Numbered from the stretch's first letter, positions 6,444 to 14,498 are shown. The stretch: DNA of 14,498 nucleotides from JBBRMY01 sp038230595 (GCA_038230595.1 JBBRMY010000055.1:1-14498), one strand, 5' to 3'. The notes: generated by a model from the letters alone, not told the origin. Translations and numbers: made by a program.

Positions 6444-6476
6444 GGCGTCTAAAAGATATTAATAGAACATAAATTT

Positions 6477-7601
6477 ATGTGGAGTAACTTAACAGGACAA
6501 GAACGGGTTATTGAGATCATGAAAAATATAATCACAAGTAAAAATCTTGCTCATGCTTATATTTTTTATGGAAAGGAAGGTATCGGGAAAGATGCTGCTG
6601 CTATCGAGCTTGCTAAAGTCCTTAACTGTGATAATCCCTTTAATGGTAATGAAGCCTGCGATGTCTGTAAGCCATGCCTTGAGATAAGGAAATTCACTTA
6701 TCCGCTTTTCAAATTCATTACAGCAATTCCTGGTACAGACGAATCTGATAATGATACTAACATGCTTGCAGGTCTGAAAGAAGATCAATATGAAAATTAT
6801 ATTGATGAGATGAAGAAAAAATCTGAAGACCCATACTATAAATTAAATATTGAAGGCGCGAATAATATTAAGATCTCAACCATCAGGAATATAAAAAGAT
6901 CAATAAATCTTACTGGCCTGCCAGGGAAAGTTAAGACTTATATTATATCCAATTGTGATAAAATGAATGCAGCAAGCTCGAATTCATTGCTGAAAATTCT
7001 TGAAGAGCCACCTGCAAATTCACTTCTGATCTTAACAACTTCAAAGCTAAATTCACTTCTGCCGACTATTACAGGCCGGTGTCAGAAAATTAAATTTGAC
7101 AGTATCAGTAAGCCGGAAATGATCGAGTATCTCAGGAAAAAAGATGACTGTCTGAAAGAAAGTGAAATTAATTTTTATACTGAGCTCTCAGAAGGAAGCA
7201 TTACAAAGATGAACAGTATTCTTGATACCCAATATCTTGAACTGAGAGAAAATGTTATTGAAGTTCTTCGTGCGATCGTAACATTCAGTACTTTGAATAT
7301 GAGCTCTTTGATCGATAAGATCTCAAATAAAAAAGATAAGCAAAGAATAATTCAATTCCTGACCTTGCTTCAGATATGGTTCCGCGACATACTTTATAAA
7401 AGGGCAGGCAATGAAAAATTAATTATTAATACTGATAAAGATGAGACATTGACAAAAATGGTGAACGGCTTTGAATGGGATATTTATACTATTTTAAATC
7501 TGATAGAAGGCTCTATAAAAGAAGTCGGTGACAATCTGAATGTAGAACTTATGATGTTTAACCTGTTTCTTGGAATAAAGAAAAATGTAAAGTCGGTTTG
7601 A
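6477..7601 (+). CDS. holB: DNA polymerase III delta' subunit-like clamp-loader protein
   Basis: This 374-residue cytoplasmic AAA+ protein belongs to the clamp-loader group that places the sliding clamp on DNA. It opens LTGQERVIEIMKNIITSKNLAHAYIFYG, the standard DnaX/HolB start. The Walker A region is GKEGIGKD (32-39), with Asp where ATP-hydrolysing members have Ser/Thr. Four cysteines (51, 61, 64, 67) form the usual zinc module. The segment after YIISNCDKMN (about 155-164) carries LLKILEEPP (171-179), a strong family signature. The expected DE of Walker B reads DK, and the SRC motif is GRC (200-202), keeping the arginine. These changes fit delta' rather than the ATPase subunit DnaX. ATG 6477 has no clear Shine-Dalgarno. 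The gene converges on the minus-strand lipoprotein gene with 4 bp between stops. Confidence 0.85.
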   Translation: MWSNLTGQERVIEIMKNIITSKNLAHAYIFYGKEGIGKDAAAIELAKVLNCDNPFNGNEACDVCKPCLEIRKFTYPLFKFITAIPGTDESDNDTNMLAGLKEDQYENYIDEMKKKSEDPYYKLNIEGANNIKISTIRNIKRSINLTGLPGKVKTYIISNCDKMNAASSNSLLKILEEPPANSLLILTTSKLNSLLPTITGRCQKIKFDSISKPEMIEYLRKKDDCLKESEINFYTELSEGSITKMNSILDTQYLELRENVIEVLRAIVTFSTLNMSSLIDKISNKKDKQRIIQFLTLLQIWFRDILYKRAGNEKLIINTDKDETLTKMVNGFEWDIYTILNLIEGSIKEVGDNLNVELMMFNLFLGIKKNVKSV

Positions 7602-7605
7602 GGTT

Positions 7606-8994
7606 TTAAAATCCCGGTACTTCAATTAAAAAATCTTTTTCGCTTCTTTGTATAGAAATTGACTTCGAATATACAAAACGCTCAGCATACTCAAACGGAT
7701 TAAGAACTCCATAATCATACTTATCATTATCGTTAGCATCTTCATAGGCAAATATCCTGTACTGCCCTAAAGGAACATTTTTTATCTGTACTGAATTTGA
7801 ATCTGCTATCACTCCTCCGTATCTAACAAAAGAATTGGAATTATTCACCAGAATAAATTTTATGTTTCCCGTAATCGAAGGATCTCTATTGAATCTGACA
7901 ATTACATTTGAAATATCTTTCTCGGCAGTGGTTTTGAACTTCAGCCTATAATCTATCTTGTTATCCCCTGTTCCTGATAAGGCAGTGAACTCATAATCTT
8001 TTTTCAGATCAAGCTTTTCAGTGCTGAATACATTTACCAATGAATCATTCAACCAGTTAAATGCGACCTTAATATTTTTTCCGGTAGCAGATTCTTTTAA
8101 TAAAAGCTTATCTGCAAATTCACTCTTGGTTATCTTTTTATTTTTCAGATAAAAGTAAACGCTAAGATTTTCAGGCAGCAGGTCACCGGAATGTATTGAT
8201 GAGTAGATAGTTCCTGTTGTATCCCGTATCAGGCCTGAATAAAACGCAGGTACACGCACATCTAAATAAGGTGAAGACAACAGAAAATTTAATTCAGTTA
8301 TTGAAGAATCCTTTTTCAGTTCTGCATCCTTAGAAGGAAAAGCTATTTTATCGATCTCCATACTGAATAGCTGATCGCGTGATTCATCTTTAATTACAAA
8401 TACTCTGTAATTCCCGGGTGAAAGATTTCTGAAAGAATAATTTCCAGAATTATCGGGCTGAGTTATATAGTCCCCTTTTCTTGTTGAAGGATCTGCATTC
8501 GGAAGTAGATAACATGAAACGATTATTCTGTCAAGGTCATCTCCGAAGAGTCTGCCCGAAATACTTGCATTCTCAATTTTATCTCCTGTAGTAAATGCAA
8601 ATGTGTATGGTGCCTCAAGAGAATTATTTCCGTTAAGGTCTTTAAAGTCCCTGCTTATAGTTACACTGTATGTTTTATTAAGATCGAATCCGCTGTCAAA
8701 GATCACATCAACAGACTTTCCGGTCCAGTCAAACTTCGGAGATGATGCCGGCGTAGGGGAAATAAAAAATGCTTCTTCAAAGCTTCTGCGGTTTACATAT
8801 TCGTCAAATTCAAATGAGAGCTTATTTCCTGAGAAATTTACTGTGCTATCTCTTGGTGTAACTTTTGTTATTCCCGGAGGAGTTTTATCTTCCGGTCCTC
8901 CGGGAGGAGGCTGCTGATTAGCGCATGAGGAAAATATCACGGCAGCAAAAAATGCAGATATAAAAAATAATATTTTAATAAATTGTTTCAGCAA
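7606..8994 (-). CDS. Lipoprotein with amino-terminal SbsA-type Ig-like domain
   Basis: This 462-residue protein has a lipoprotein signal peptide ending FSSC, with the lipid-bearing cysteine at about 24, followed by the linker QQPPPGGPEDKTPP. Residues about 38-136 match the Ig-like domain found in SbsA-type proteins (ITKVTPRDSTVNFSGNKLSFEFDEYV...ISP, ending YTFAFTTGD). Residues about 143-205 form a carboxypeptidase-regulatory-like beta sandwich (ISGRLF...NSGNYSFRNLSPGNYRVFVIKD). Near the end, YEDANDNDKYD (about 417-427) looks like a calcium-binding loop. It is probably anchored in the outer or inner membrane, facing the periplasm or the surface. No start is available except TTG 8994 (minus strand), preceded by AAGGG about 10 nt upstream that overlaps the kinase stop. 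The 6-bp gap to the kinase gene indicates one transcript. Function is unknown. Confidence 0.85.
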   Translation of the reverse strand: MLKQFIKILFFISAFFAAVIFSSCANQQPPPGGPEDKTPPGITKVTPRDSTVNFSGNKLSFEFDEYVNRRSFEEAFFISPTPASSPKFDWTGKSVDVIFDSGFDLNKTYSVTISRDFKDLNGNNSLEAPYTFAFTTGDKIENASISGRLFGDDLDRIIVSCYLLPNADPSTRKGDYITQPDNSGNYSFRNLSPGNYRVFVIKDESRDQLFSMEIDKIAFPSKDAELKKDSSITELNFLLSSPYLDVRVPAFYSGLIRDTTGTIYSSIHSGDLLPENLSVYFYLKNKKITKSEFADKLLLKESATGKNIKVAFNWLNDSLVNVFSTEKLDLKKDYEFTALSGTGDNKIDYRLKFKTTAEKDISNVIVRFNRDPSITGNIKFILVNNSNSFVRYGGVIADSNSVQIKNVPLGQYRIFAYEDANDNDKYDYGVLNPFEYAERFVYSKSISIQRSEKDFLIEVPGF

Positions 8995-9000
8995 AATTTT

Positions 9001-12000
9001 CTATCCCTTAAAGCTCTTTGTGAAATTTATTACTGCCTTTGTTCCTTTTGCTTTTGTGCTTTCATATTTTATATCTGCTTTCATCATGTCTAATGATTTT
9101 TTTGCAATTGATAATCCCAGTCCCATACCCGTAGACTTGGTAGAAAAATCAGGTTCAAAAAGCCTGTCCATTATTTCTTTATCAATTCCAACTCCGTTAT
9201 CAGATATTTCTAAGCAAACGCATTTAAATGTCTGTGATGTAGCCACTTTTATTAAGCCATAATTCTCACTATCAGTATCAACTGCATCGATCGCCTGTAT
9301 AGCATTTTTAATTATGTTCTGGAAGACGCGGTTCAGCTCTTGCTTGTCCCCGGTTATCAAAGGAAGCATTTCATCTTTTTTTATTTCAAATCTGACATTC
9401 GGTGCAGTATCATATAGAGATACAACATCATCAATAATATTATTTATATTAAGCTGCTCATAGTTCTTCTCCGGCAATTTTGCAAAGTTAGAGAACTCTG
9501 TTGCTATCTTGTTAAGCTTATCTATCTCCTTCAGCATAATATCTTTTGTCTTTTCATTCACCTTAGCGAACGCTGCTGCATCACCGTTAAGAAATACGTC
9601 ATATGCATGCTGAACTGAAAGCTTCATAGGAGTAAGAGGGTTTTTAATTTCATGAGCAACTCTTCTTGCAATATCCCTCCATGCCGATTCTCTTTCTGCC
9701 TTCTTTAACTCCACCTTAGATCTCTCAAGTTCTGCTGACATCTGGTTAAATGAATCAACAAGGACTTTAAACTCGTCCATGCCTTTGTTACGGATAGCCA
9801 CATTTGATTCCCCTTTCGAGATACGGTCTGTTGCCAGCTTTAATTCCGAAAGCGGACGGGAGATCCTTTCTGTAAGGAAAATTACAAGTATTAAAAGAAG
9901 AATAATAGCGATAACATAAATTCCGAAAATGAATGTCAGAGATTCCGTCAGTTCTTCATTAACTTCATTCTGCCTGTAAACAGATTGAGAAGATATTATT
10001 CCCAGCAGATTATTATTTTTATCCAGCATCGGCTTATAACCAACAATGAAGGAGAATCCTCCAATGTCTTCATTTTTCAGAACAAGATCTTTTTTCTCAT
10101 AGAAAATACTGTAGAAAGCCGGACCATCAATTCGTTCATCAATCAGTCCAGACTGGAAAAGCTCTTCATTGGTTGTCGAAACTAGTTTATTTTTAATGAA
10201 TATATTGAAGTTCTTATCTATCTGGCTGAAGTTCTTGCTCAGGATATTTGTTGGAGAAATATTTTTCCCCGTGCTGTCCTGTTTTTTGCTGAGCGAAAGG
10301 TCAAAACTTTTAGTTTTAACCCCTTCCGACAGCAGGTTAAGATCTGATTTGATCTGATTTGCAAATGTCTGGTCGTATTTATTAATAATATAAGATCGCG
10401 TATAAAGTGCCAGAGAAATGATCGGTATAACCGAAACAATAAAGAATGCCGCAAAAAGCTTTTCCCGAAAATTGATCTTAAAAATATTTATTCTTGAAAC
10501 ATAAAATAAGAGATAGAACAGACTGATGATCAGATAAACTGCAGCCGTGAATAAAATAAACTTCAGATAAAAAAAGCTGATCAGGTTCAGGTCATTTCTT
10601 CTCAGACTGATAGTGTAGATCTTCTCCCCTGTTCCTTCAGAACTATTCTCAGGTACTAATATAAAATATGTTCTGTACTTTTCATTGCTGATCATTTCGT
10701 AACGCCATGCTCTTTTTACTGGAATATTTTTTACATACTCCCTGAAAAACCGAAGGGAATTTATGCTTACACCTGAATAGGCAGGATCATTAGTATTTAT
10801 CAGCTCTTCATTTACATATTCAGAAATAACCGGAGAAGAAAGAAGCTTATCCATCAGATTATCGCGTGAATAATTCCTGAATATCTCAAGCGAGCTTTTT
10901 ATAAGAAAATTTTTCGGTTCATACTGAACGGCTATCATTCCATATCCCAGATTTCTTCTGAACTGTGTGCTTCTCAGATTTATATCTTCAAGATCAATTA
11001 TTCCAAGGTAATATTTTTCATTTTTATTCTTATATATCTCTATTTTATTCGGGCTGGTAGAATCGGAAGTCTGAAGACTTGAAATATCCTGACCATTATA
11101 ATCCGGCTCTTCATCTATTGCAGCTTCTTCAGTTCTGACAAGTAAAGTGTCCGGCTTTAAATTTTTCTTTAGTTTCTGGACGTTAATTCCTTTGTAAAAT
11201 CCAATGATGCTGTCTGAGCTTAACCGGAGAGAATTAATATTAAAGTCGCTTATGAGCTGCTTATTAGTATCAAGAAGTACTACAGCAGAATTTAAGTCTT
11301 CAGAGCTAAGCTTGCTTTCTGCCCAAAGAGAAAATGCAAGCTTTTGTATTTTTGAATTATTCTTAAGACTGTATTCCAGCGTTTTATTATCCGAGAGCTT
11401 TGCAAGCTCAGAGGAAATAAGATAATTTATTTTATCATCTACATTCTCAGCTATCTTATCACCAAGCAGCTCAACATATTTTGTTTCCTGAACAGATATC
11501 TTATCAAATAATATAACGGGAACAGAAATTATTATAAGCAGAAGTATGAATGAAAGCTCTTTAAATTTAAATGTTACATGAATTCTTCTCAGTGTTTTTG
11601 ACGAATAAACAAAATAAACATAAATGAATGCGAGAGAAATTATAAGAGCTGACTGGTAAAAGTTCAGCTGTCCGGGAAATATCAGGCTTATTGCTCCATC
11701 AATTGCAATGAATACAGTAAATATTATAAAGATGATATATTTACGGGTAAGCCTTGAGAACCTTATCTTCCCATGGGTAAAAATATGCTTTATCTCCAGA
11801 AAGATCGCAAAGACAGAAGCAGAAAGGAAAAGATAAGCACTTAGGCTGAATATTATAACAGCAAGTAAAATGAGAATTACCTCAGGGTTTGGAACTATTT
11901 TAGTGCGGTCAAAAAATTTAAGGTTTGAATCGAAAACAATACTCTGAATGATCTGACCGTAAGCATAAATAATTACAAAAGAAATTATAGTAAAGAATGC

Positions 12001-13158
12001 TGCAAACAGAATACGGTTAATACGTTTATTACGCGCCTCTGTACTAGAATTAAAGATCATCAGATAATAAAGCAATGCGAGTACCAGTACGAATAGCGAA
12101 GTTATCAGCAGGTCTCCTGCAGACTTTGATAATCCGAATGCAAATGAAGATGCATAATATGACGGAGAAAAAAGATCTGATGAAAGGAATTTATTCGGGA
12201 ATCCTGAATAGAGCCAGAGATATCTTAGCCCGATAAGTACTGCTGCAATAAATCCAAAGCGAAGGCTGCCGTTATTAATCTTTTTTGTATAATGAAAAAG
12301 CCCATGCACAATAAGAAGAGTAAAAATAAAAATGATGAGAGTGAAATTCTTTTCCTTAAAGTTATTAACACTTTCGATATAGCTTTCATTGTTATATTCA
12401 GGGATAAGAACCTTTGCAATGATCCTATTATCAATTCCCTTCAGATCAAGTATGCTGTTCGTTCTTAGTTTGGCAGTATCAATAGCTGGTTCATTTTGCA
12501 AATTGTCTGCGGAAATGATCTCAATATTCAGATCATGCAGGTCTTTAAGTTCACCTGTAAAACCTTTTGAAGTGAAGAACTTATTCTGAATGCTGTATTT
12601 AAGATCGAGAATGCGGGAGATAACTAATACACCTGTAATATTTGAAGCACCGTCTTTTATGGGTGAAAAAATCGTCAGATTAGAATAGAAACCGGACTCT
12701 TTAACCATCGAAAAGCTGCTTCCGGAAAGAGCTTTCTGAAGATTTACAATTGTTGGATTTTGCTGCCTGCCATTGAATGCAGCAAGCTCAAGCCGTTTAT
12801 TATAAACTTCAGTTTGAATTTCGGGAGAGAAAGGAAACTTTATAAGCTCTTCAAATATTTTTTTATTATCGGAAGTTAATAAGGCATTCGTAAAATTCTT
12901 ATTTCCATTTATAGCTTTTACAGAATTTGAAAGCTCAGTTTGATATTGGGAATACAGGTCAAAGATTTCTTTCTTTTCTGTTTCAAGCTTTTCAGATCTT
13001 ACTTCCGAAAAGTTTTTTTCACCTGAAGATATAATATAGCCTGATATGAGCACGGCAGCAGCAGCCCATATTAAAAGCAAAAAAGCGATCAAAATATAAA
13101 ATTTTAACCGCCTGCCCTCAGACTTAGAACTGAAATTTTTCTTTCCGGTATTATCCAA
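9001..13158 (-). CDS. Very large multi-pass sensor histidine kinase, NtrY-like
   Basis: The predicted protein has 1385 residues. A first helix (about 20-44) and a periplasmic domain to about 270 are followed by a block of about eight membrane helices (272-551). Next come a second periplasmic domain (about 552-860), two helices (about 861-920), a third periplasmic segment with a Cache-like end (about 921-1072) and a last helix (1073-1096). The cytoplasmic part has HAMP (about 1095-1148) and the dimerisation/phosphorylation helix RRVAHEIKNPLTPMKLS with His1169. ATPase boxes follow: N (NRVFQNIIKNAIQ, 1276-1288), G1 (DNGVGI, 1320-1325), F (LFEPDF) and G2 (GMGLGLS, 1344-1350). All catalytic residues are present, so it should be an active kinase. 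HEIKNPLTP is typical of NtrY-type kinases. No response regulator is nearby. The start is TTG at 13158, with GGAG about 14 nt upstream, rather far. Confidence 0.9.
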   Translation of the reverse strand: MDNTGKKNFSSKSEGRRLKFYILIAFLLLIWAAAAVLISGYIISSGEKNFSEVRSEKLETEKKEIFDLYSQYQTELSNSVKAINGNKNFTNALLTSDNKKIFEELIKFPFSPEIQTEVYNKRLELAAFNGRQQNPTIVNLQKALSGSSFSMVKESGFYSNLTIFSPIKDGASNITGVLVISRILDLKYSIQNKFFTSKGFTGELKDLHDLNIEIISADNLQNEPAIDTAKLRTNSILDLKGIDNRIIAKVLIPEYNNESYIESVNNFKEKNFTLIIFIFTLLIVHGLFHYTKKINNGSLRFGFIAAVLIGLRYLWLYSGFPNKFLSSDLFSPSYYASSFAFGLSKSAGDLLITSLFVLVLALLYYLMIFNSSTEARNKRINRILFAAFFTIISFVIIYAYGQIIQSIVFDSNLKFFDRTKIVPNPEVILILLAVIIFSLSAYLFLSASVFAIFLEIKHIFTHGKIRFSRLTRKYIIFIIFTVFIAIDGAISLIFPGQLNFYQSALIISLAFIYVYFVYSSKTLRRIHVTFKFKELSFILLLIIISVPVILFDKISVQETKYVELLGDKIAENVDDKINYLISSELAKLSDNKTLEYSLKNNSKIQKLAFSLWAESKLSSEDLNSAVVLLDTNKQLISDFNINSLRLSSDSIIGFYKGINVQKLKKNLKPDTLLVRTEEAAIDEEPDYNGQDISSLQTSDSTSPNKIEIYKNKNEKYYLGIIDLEDINLRSTQFRRNLGYGMIAVQYEPKNFLIKSSLEIFRNYSRDNLMDKLLSSPVISEYVNEELINTNDPAYSGVSINSLRFFREYVKNIPVKRAWRYEMISNEKYRTYFILVPENSSEGTGEKIYTISLRRNDLNLISFFYLKFILFTAAVYLIISLFYLLFYVSRINIFKINFREKLFAAFFIVSVIPIISLALYTRSYIINKYDQTFANQIKSDLNLLSEGVKTKSFDLSLSKKQDSTGKNISPTNILSKNFSQIDKNFNIFIKNKLVSTTNEELFQSGLIDERIDGPAFYSIFYEKKDLVLKNEDIGGFSFIVGYKPMLDKNNNLLGIISSQSVYRQNEVNEELTESLTFIFGIYVIAIILLLILVIFLTERISRPLSELKLATDRISKGESNVAIRNKGMDEFKVLVDSFNQMSAELERSKVELKKAERESAWRDIARRVAHEIKNPLTPMKLSVQHAYDVFLNGDAAAFAKVNEKTKDIMLKEIDKLNKIATEFSNFAKLPEKNYEQLNINNIIDDVVSLYDTAPNVRFEIKKDEMLPLITGDKQELNRVFQNIIKNAIQAIDAVDTDSENYGLIKVATSQTFKCVCLEISDNGVGIDKEIMDRLFEPDFSTKSTGMGLGLSIAKKSLDMMKADIKYESTKAKGTKAVINFTKSFKG

Positions 13159-13266
13159 ATTTAAAAATAAATTCTCCTGCTTTTACAAGCTGAAAGACTG
13201 AAACCTCATAACCATTTTATATCTTTTTTACGGCTTTTGCGCCTTCACGCGAATTCTAAAATGCTT

Positions 13267-13737
13267 CTAATTTATCGTCACCTGATCTATCATCCAAGTA
13301 TCACCGCAATATTTTAGAGAGACAGAAATATCAAGCTCTCTTTTACTTCCTGATATCATATAAACATATTTCCCGACAGCAAACGCATAAGTATTATACC
13401 TGCTTGAGCGCTTATAATTAAATGAGACAACCCGAAAGTAATCCATAAAATCAGCGAGAATAAGCTCAGCCTGAGTAGGAGAATAATAACCCTTTTCATT
13501 GCTGATAATATTCAGGTAAACCTGATCTCCGAAGTAGCGGTTAATGTTGCTGATATTTCTGTAGCTGAAACCTTGACCGATCTCTTTGAAAGTACTTTTG
13601 CAGTATGAGTATTTTGCTCTGACTGCTTCTGAAGTATATTTTTTATCTTTCCACCATGAGTCCTGAGCATGAGCCTGATCAACGAATCCAAAAAACAGAA
13701 CAAACATAGTACATAATAACGTAAAACGTAGAATCAT
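13267..13737 (-). CDS. Secreted DUF4783-like protein (NTF2-like fold)
   Basis: The 156-residue protein begins with a signal peptide (MILRFTLLCTMFVLFFGFVDQAHA, probable cleavage before QDSWW). The mature part has an NTF2-like pattern: IGQGFSYRNISNINRYFGDQVYLNI, GYYSPTQAELILADFMDYFRVVSFNY, then strands ending LKYCGDTWMIDQVTIN. The motifs F.DQVYLN, GYYS..QA and the central FN segment match the DUF4783 family of Bacteroidota as I recall it; that family has no established function. It is probably periplasmic. ATG 13737 lacks a Shine-Dalgarno on its own strand. It lies 108 bp upstream of the kinase gene on the same strand and may share its transcript, though that gap could hold a separate promoter. 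The domain call is from motif memory. Confidence 0.78.
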   Translation of the reverse strand: MILRFTLLCTMFVLFFGFVDQAHAQDSWWKDKKYTSEAVRAKYSYCKSTFKEIGQGFSYRNISNINRYFGDQVYLNIISNEKGYYSPTQAELILADFMDYFRVVSFNYKRSSRYNTYAFAVGKYVYMISGSKRELDISVSLKYCGDTWMIDQVTIN

Positions 13738-13951
13738 AAATAAGGAGGATATTAAGAAATAAATTAGTTAAAAATGTGTGATAAATCAATTTAGAAGCCT
13801 AAGGTTTTAACTACAGTAAGATGGATTTGGTTCTCTACATTTATATCGTAATCTTTCAGGAATATTTAAATTAATCAATATTTCAAACCTTATTTAATGC
13901 TTTTATTTGAATATCATTTATTCTAATATTATCAAACTTCCATCTACTTTC
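13738..13951. promoter_or_regulatory. AT-rich divergent intergenic region
   Basis: This 214-bp region separates the minus-strand DUF4783-like gene from the plus-strand nuclease gene and should hold both promoters. A weak candidate for the nuclease gene is TTGAAT (13907-13912), a 17-bp spacer, then TATCAA (13930-13935), 16 nt before ATG 13952. The match is poor and promoters in this lineage may not follow the sigma-70 pattern, so it is only a suggestion. No RNA gene was recognised. Confidence 0.3.
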
Positions 13952-14498
13952 ATGAATAATATAGATAAAGCTTTATCCAGTTTCGAAGAATTTGAAAGGA
14001 ATTATGAATTGTACAGAACCACAGATTTGTCCGAATCTGACACACGCTCAAAATTTTTAGATTTTTTATTAATTAATGTTTTGGGCTGGGAAGAAAAAGA
14101 TATTGTAAGAGAGGGTCATAATATTGAAGGATACTTTGATTATAAAGTTTCTACACCAGATTTTCAATTTATAATAGAAGCTAAAAAGAATTTAATTGAT
14201 TTTCAGCTTCCTATAAATCACAAATCCAGTAAGATAAAATCACTCATTACTCAAAATAAAGAAGTCATTAATCAAATTAGATCTTATTTAGTTGAAGAAG
14301 GCTTACAATGTGGTGTTATAACAAATGGCAAACAATTTATTATCGGAAATTTTGTAAATATAGACGGCAAAGACTGGAAAGATAATAGTTGTCTTATATT
14401 TAATGGAGTGGAAGAAATTAAGAAAAGATTTATAGAATTTTATAACTGTATTTCTAAAATATTTATTGTTGAAAACAAATCCATTCCAAATTATATAG
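13952..14498 (+). CDS. HsdR-N-type PD-(D/E)XK nuclease domain protein, 5' part
   Basis: The frame from ATG 13952 is open to the window edge, giving 182 residues without a stop. After a helical start comes SESDTRSKFLDFLLINVLGW (27-46), then YFDYKVSTPDFQFIIEAKK. This has the layout of the type I restriction subunit amino-terminal nuclease (HSDR_N-like): Glu28, Asp63, Glu76 and Lys78 form the expected E...D...ExK site. CGVITNGKQFIIGNF (about 117-131) matches the later strand of the same fold, so the site looks intact. Such domains occur in HsdR and as the nuclease part of various antiviral proteins; what follows here lies outside the window. GC of 14101-14460, counted by hand, is about 25%, against about 36% in the kinase coding region. 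Divergent orientation and composition suggest an acquired gene. No ribosome site is visible upstream. Confidence 0.8.
   Translation, partial: MNNIDKALSSFEEFERNYELYRTTDLSESDTRSKFLDFLLINVLGWEEKDIVREGHNIEGYFDYKVSTPDFQFIIEAKKNLIDFQLPINHKSSKIKSLITQNKEVINQIRSYLVEEGLQCGVITNGKQFIIGNFVNIDGKDWKDNSCLIFNGVEEIKKRFIEFYNCISKIFIVENKSIPNYI

Noticed and set aside
8889..8914. CTCCGGGAGGAGG palindromic stretch in the lipoprotein gene
   Set aside because: It encodes the Pro/Gly-rich linker PPPGGPED after the lipobox; codon composition explains the symmetry.
10342..10361. Tandem GATCTGATTT duplication
   Set aside because: It lies inside the kinase reading frame and simply encodes part of NQIKSDLN; two copies of 10 bp do not justify a repeat feature.
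13742..13748. Perfect AAGGAGG Shine-Dalgarno on the plus strand
   Set aside because: No usable start codon lies at the right distance; the next ATG (13773) opens only a six-codon frame. On the minus strand the same bases read CCTCCTT, so it is not a ribosome site for the DUF4783-like gene either.

Overview
The window looks like chromosomal DNA from a free-living Gram-negative member of the Bacteroidota/Chlorobi group, most likely an Ignavibacteria-type lineage. The best marker is the carboxy-terminal sorting domain of the first gene, which has the NYPNPFNPST motif typical of Type IX secretion cargo in that lineage. Weak or absent Shine-Dalgarno sequences, TTG starts, low GC and an Omp85 gene fit the same group. 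The assignment rests on motif recognition, not on a marker-gene search.

Layout, left to right. 2-457: 3' end of a secreted beta-propeller (SBBP-type) protein with a T9SS sorting domain. 654-950: small conserved protein with a probable dimeric alpha-beta barrel fold. 951-1384: non-coding, packed with palindromic and direct repeats. 1385-3526: two adjacent permease genes of a peptide/opine-type ABC importer. 3527-3765: repeat-bearing spacer. 3766-3993: small acidic DUF2795-type protein, closed by a good intrinsic terminator (4020-4056). 4090-6249: Omp85-family outer-membrane protein. 6250-6476: four hairpins, including a perfect 46-nt palindrome. 6477-7601: DNA polymerase III delta'-type clamp-loader subunit. 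13737-7606 (minus strand): a DUF4783-like secreted protein, a 1385-residue multi-pass NtrY-like histidine kinase and an Ig-like lipoprotein. The kinase and lipoprotein genes are 6 bp apart. 13952-14498: 5' part of a gene with an HsdR-N-type PD-(D/E)XK nuclease domain, cut by the window end.

Most genes are ordinary housekeeping or envelope functions and do not form one pathway. The permease pair is a transport unit whose ATPase and binding protein are not here. The kinase/lipoprotein pair may be an envelope-sensing unit, but no response regulator is visible.

Two things stand out. One is the set of intergenic palindromes, many built as a C:G-closed trinucleotide loop on stems of differing sequence. 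The other is the AT-rich nuclease gene at the right edge, which may be the entry to an acquired defence locus. I did not find a complete undescribed system inside the window.
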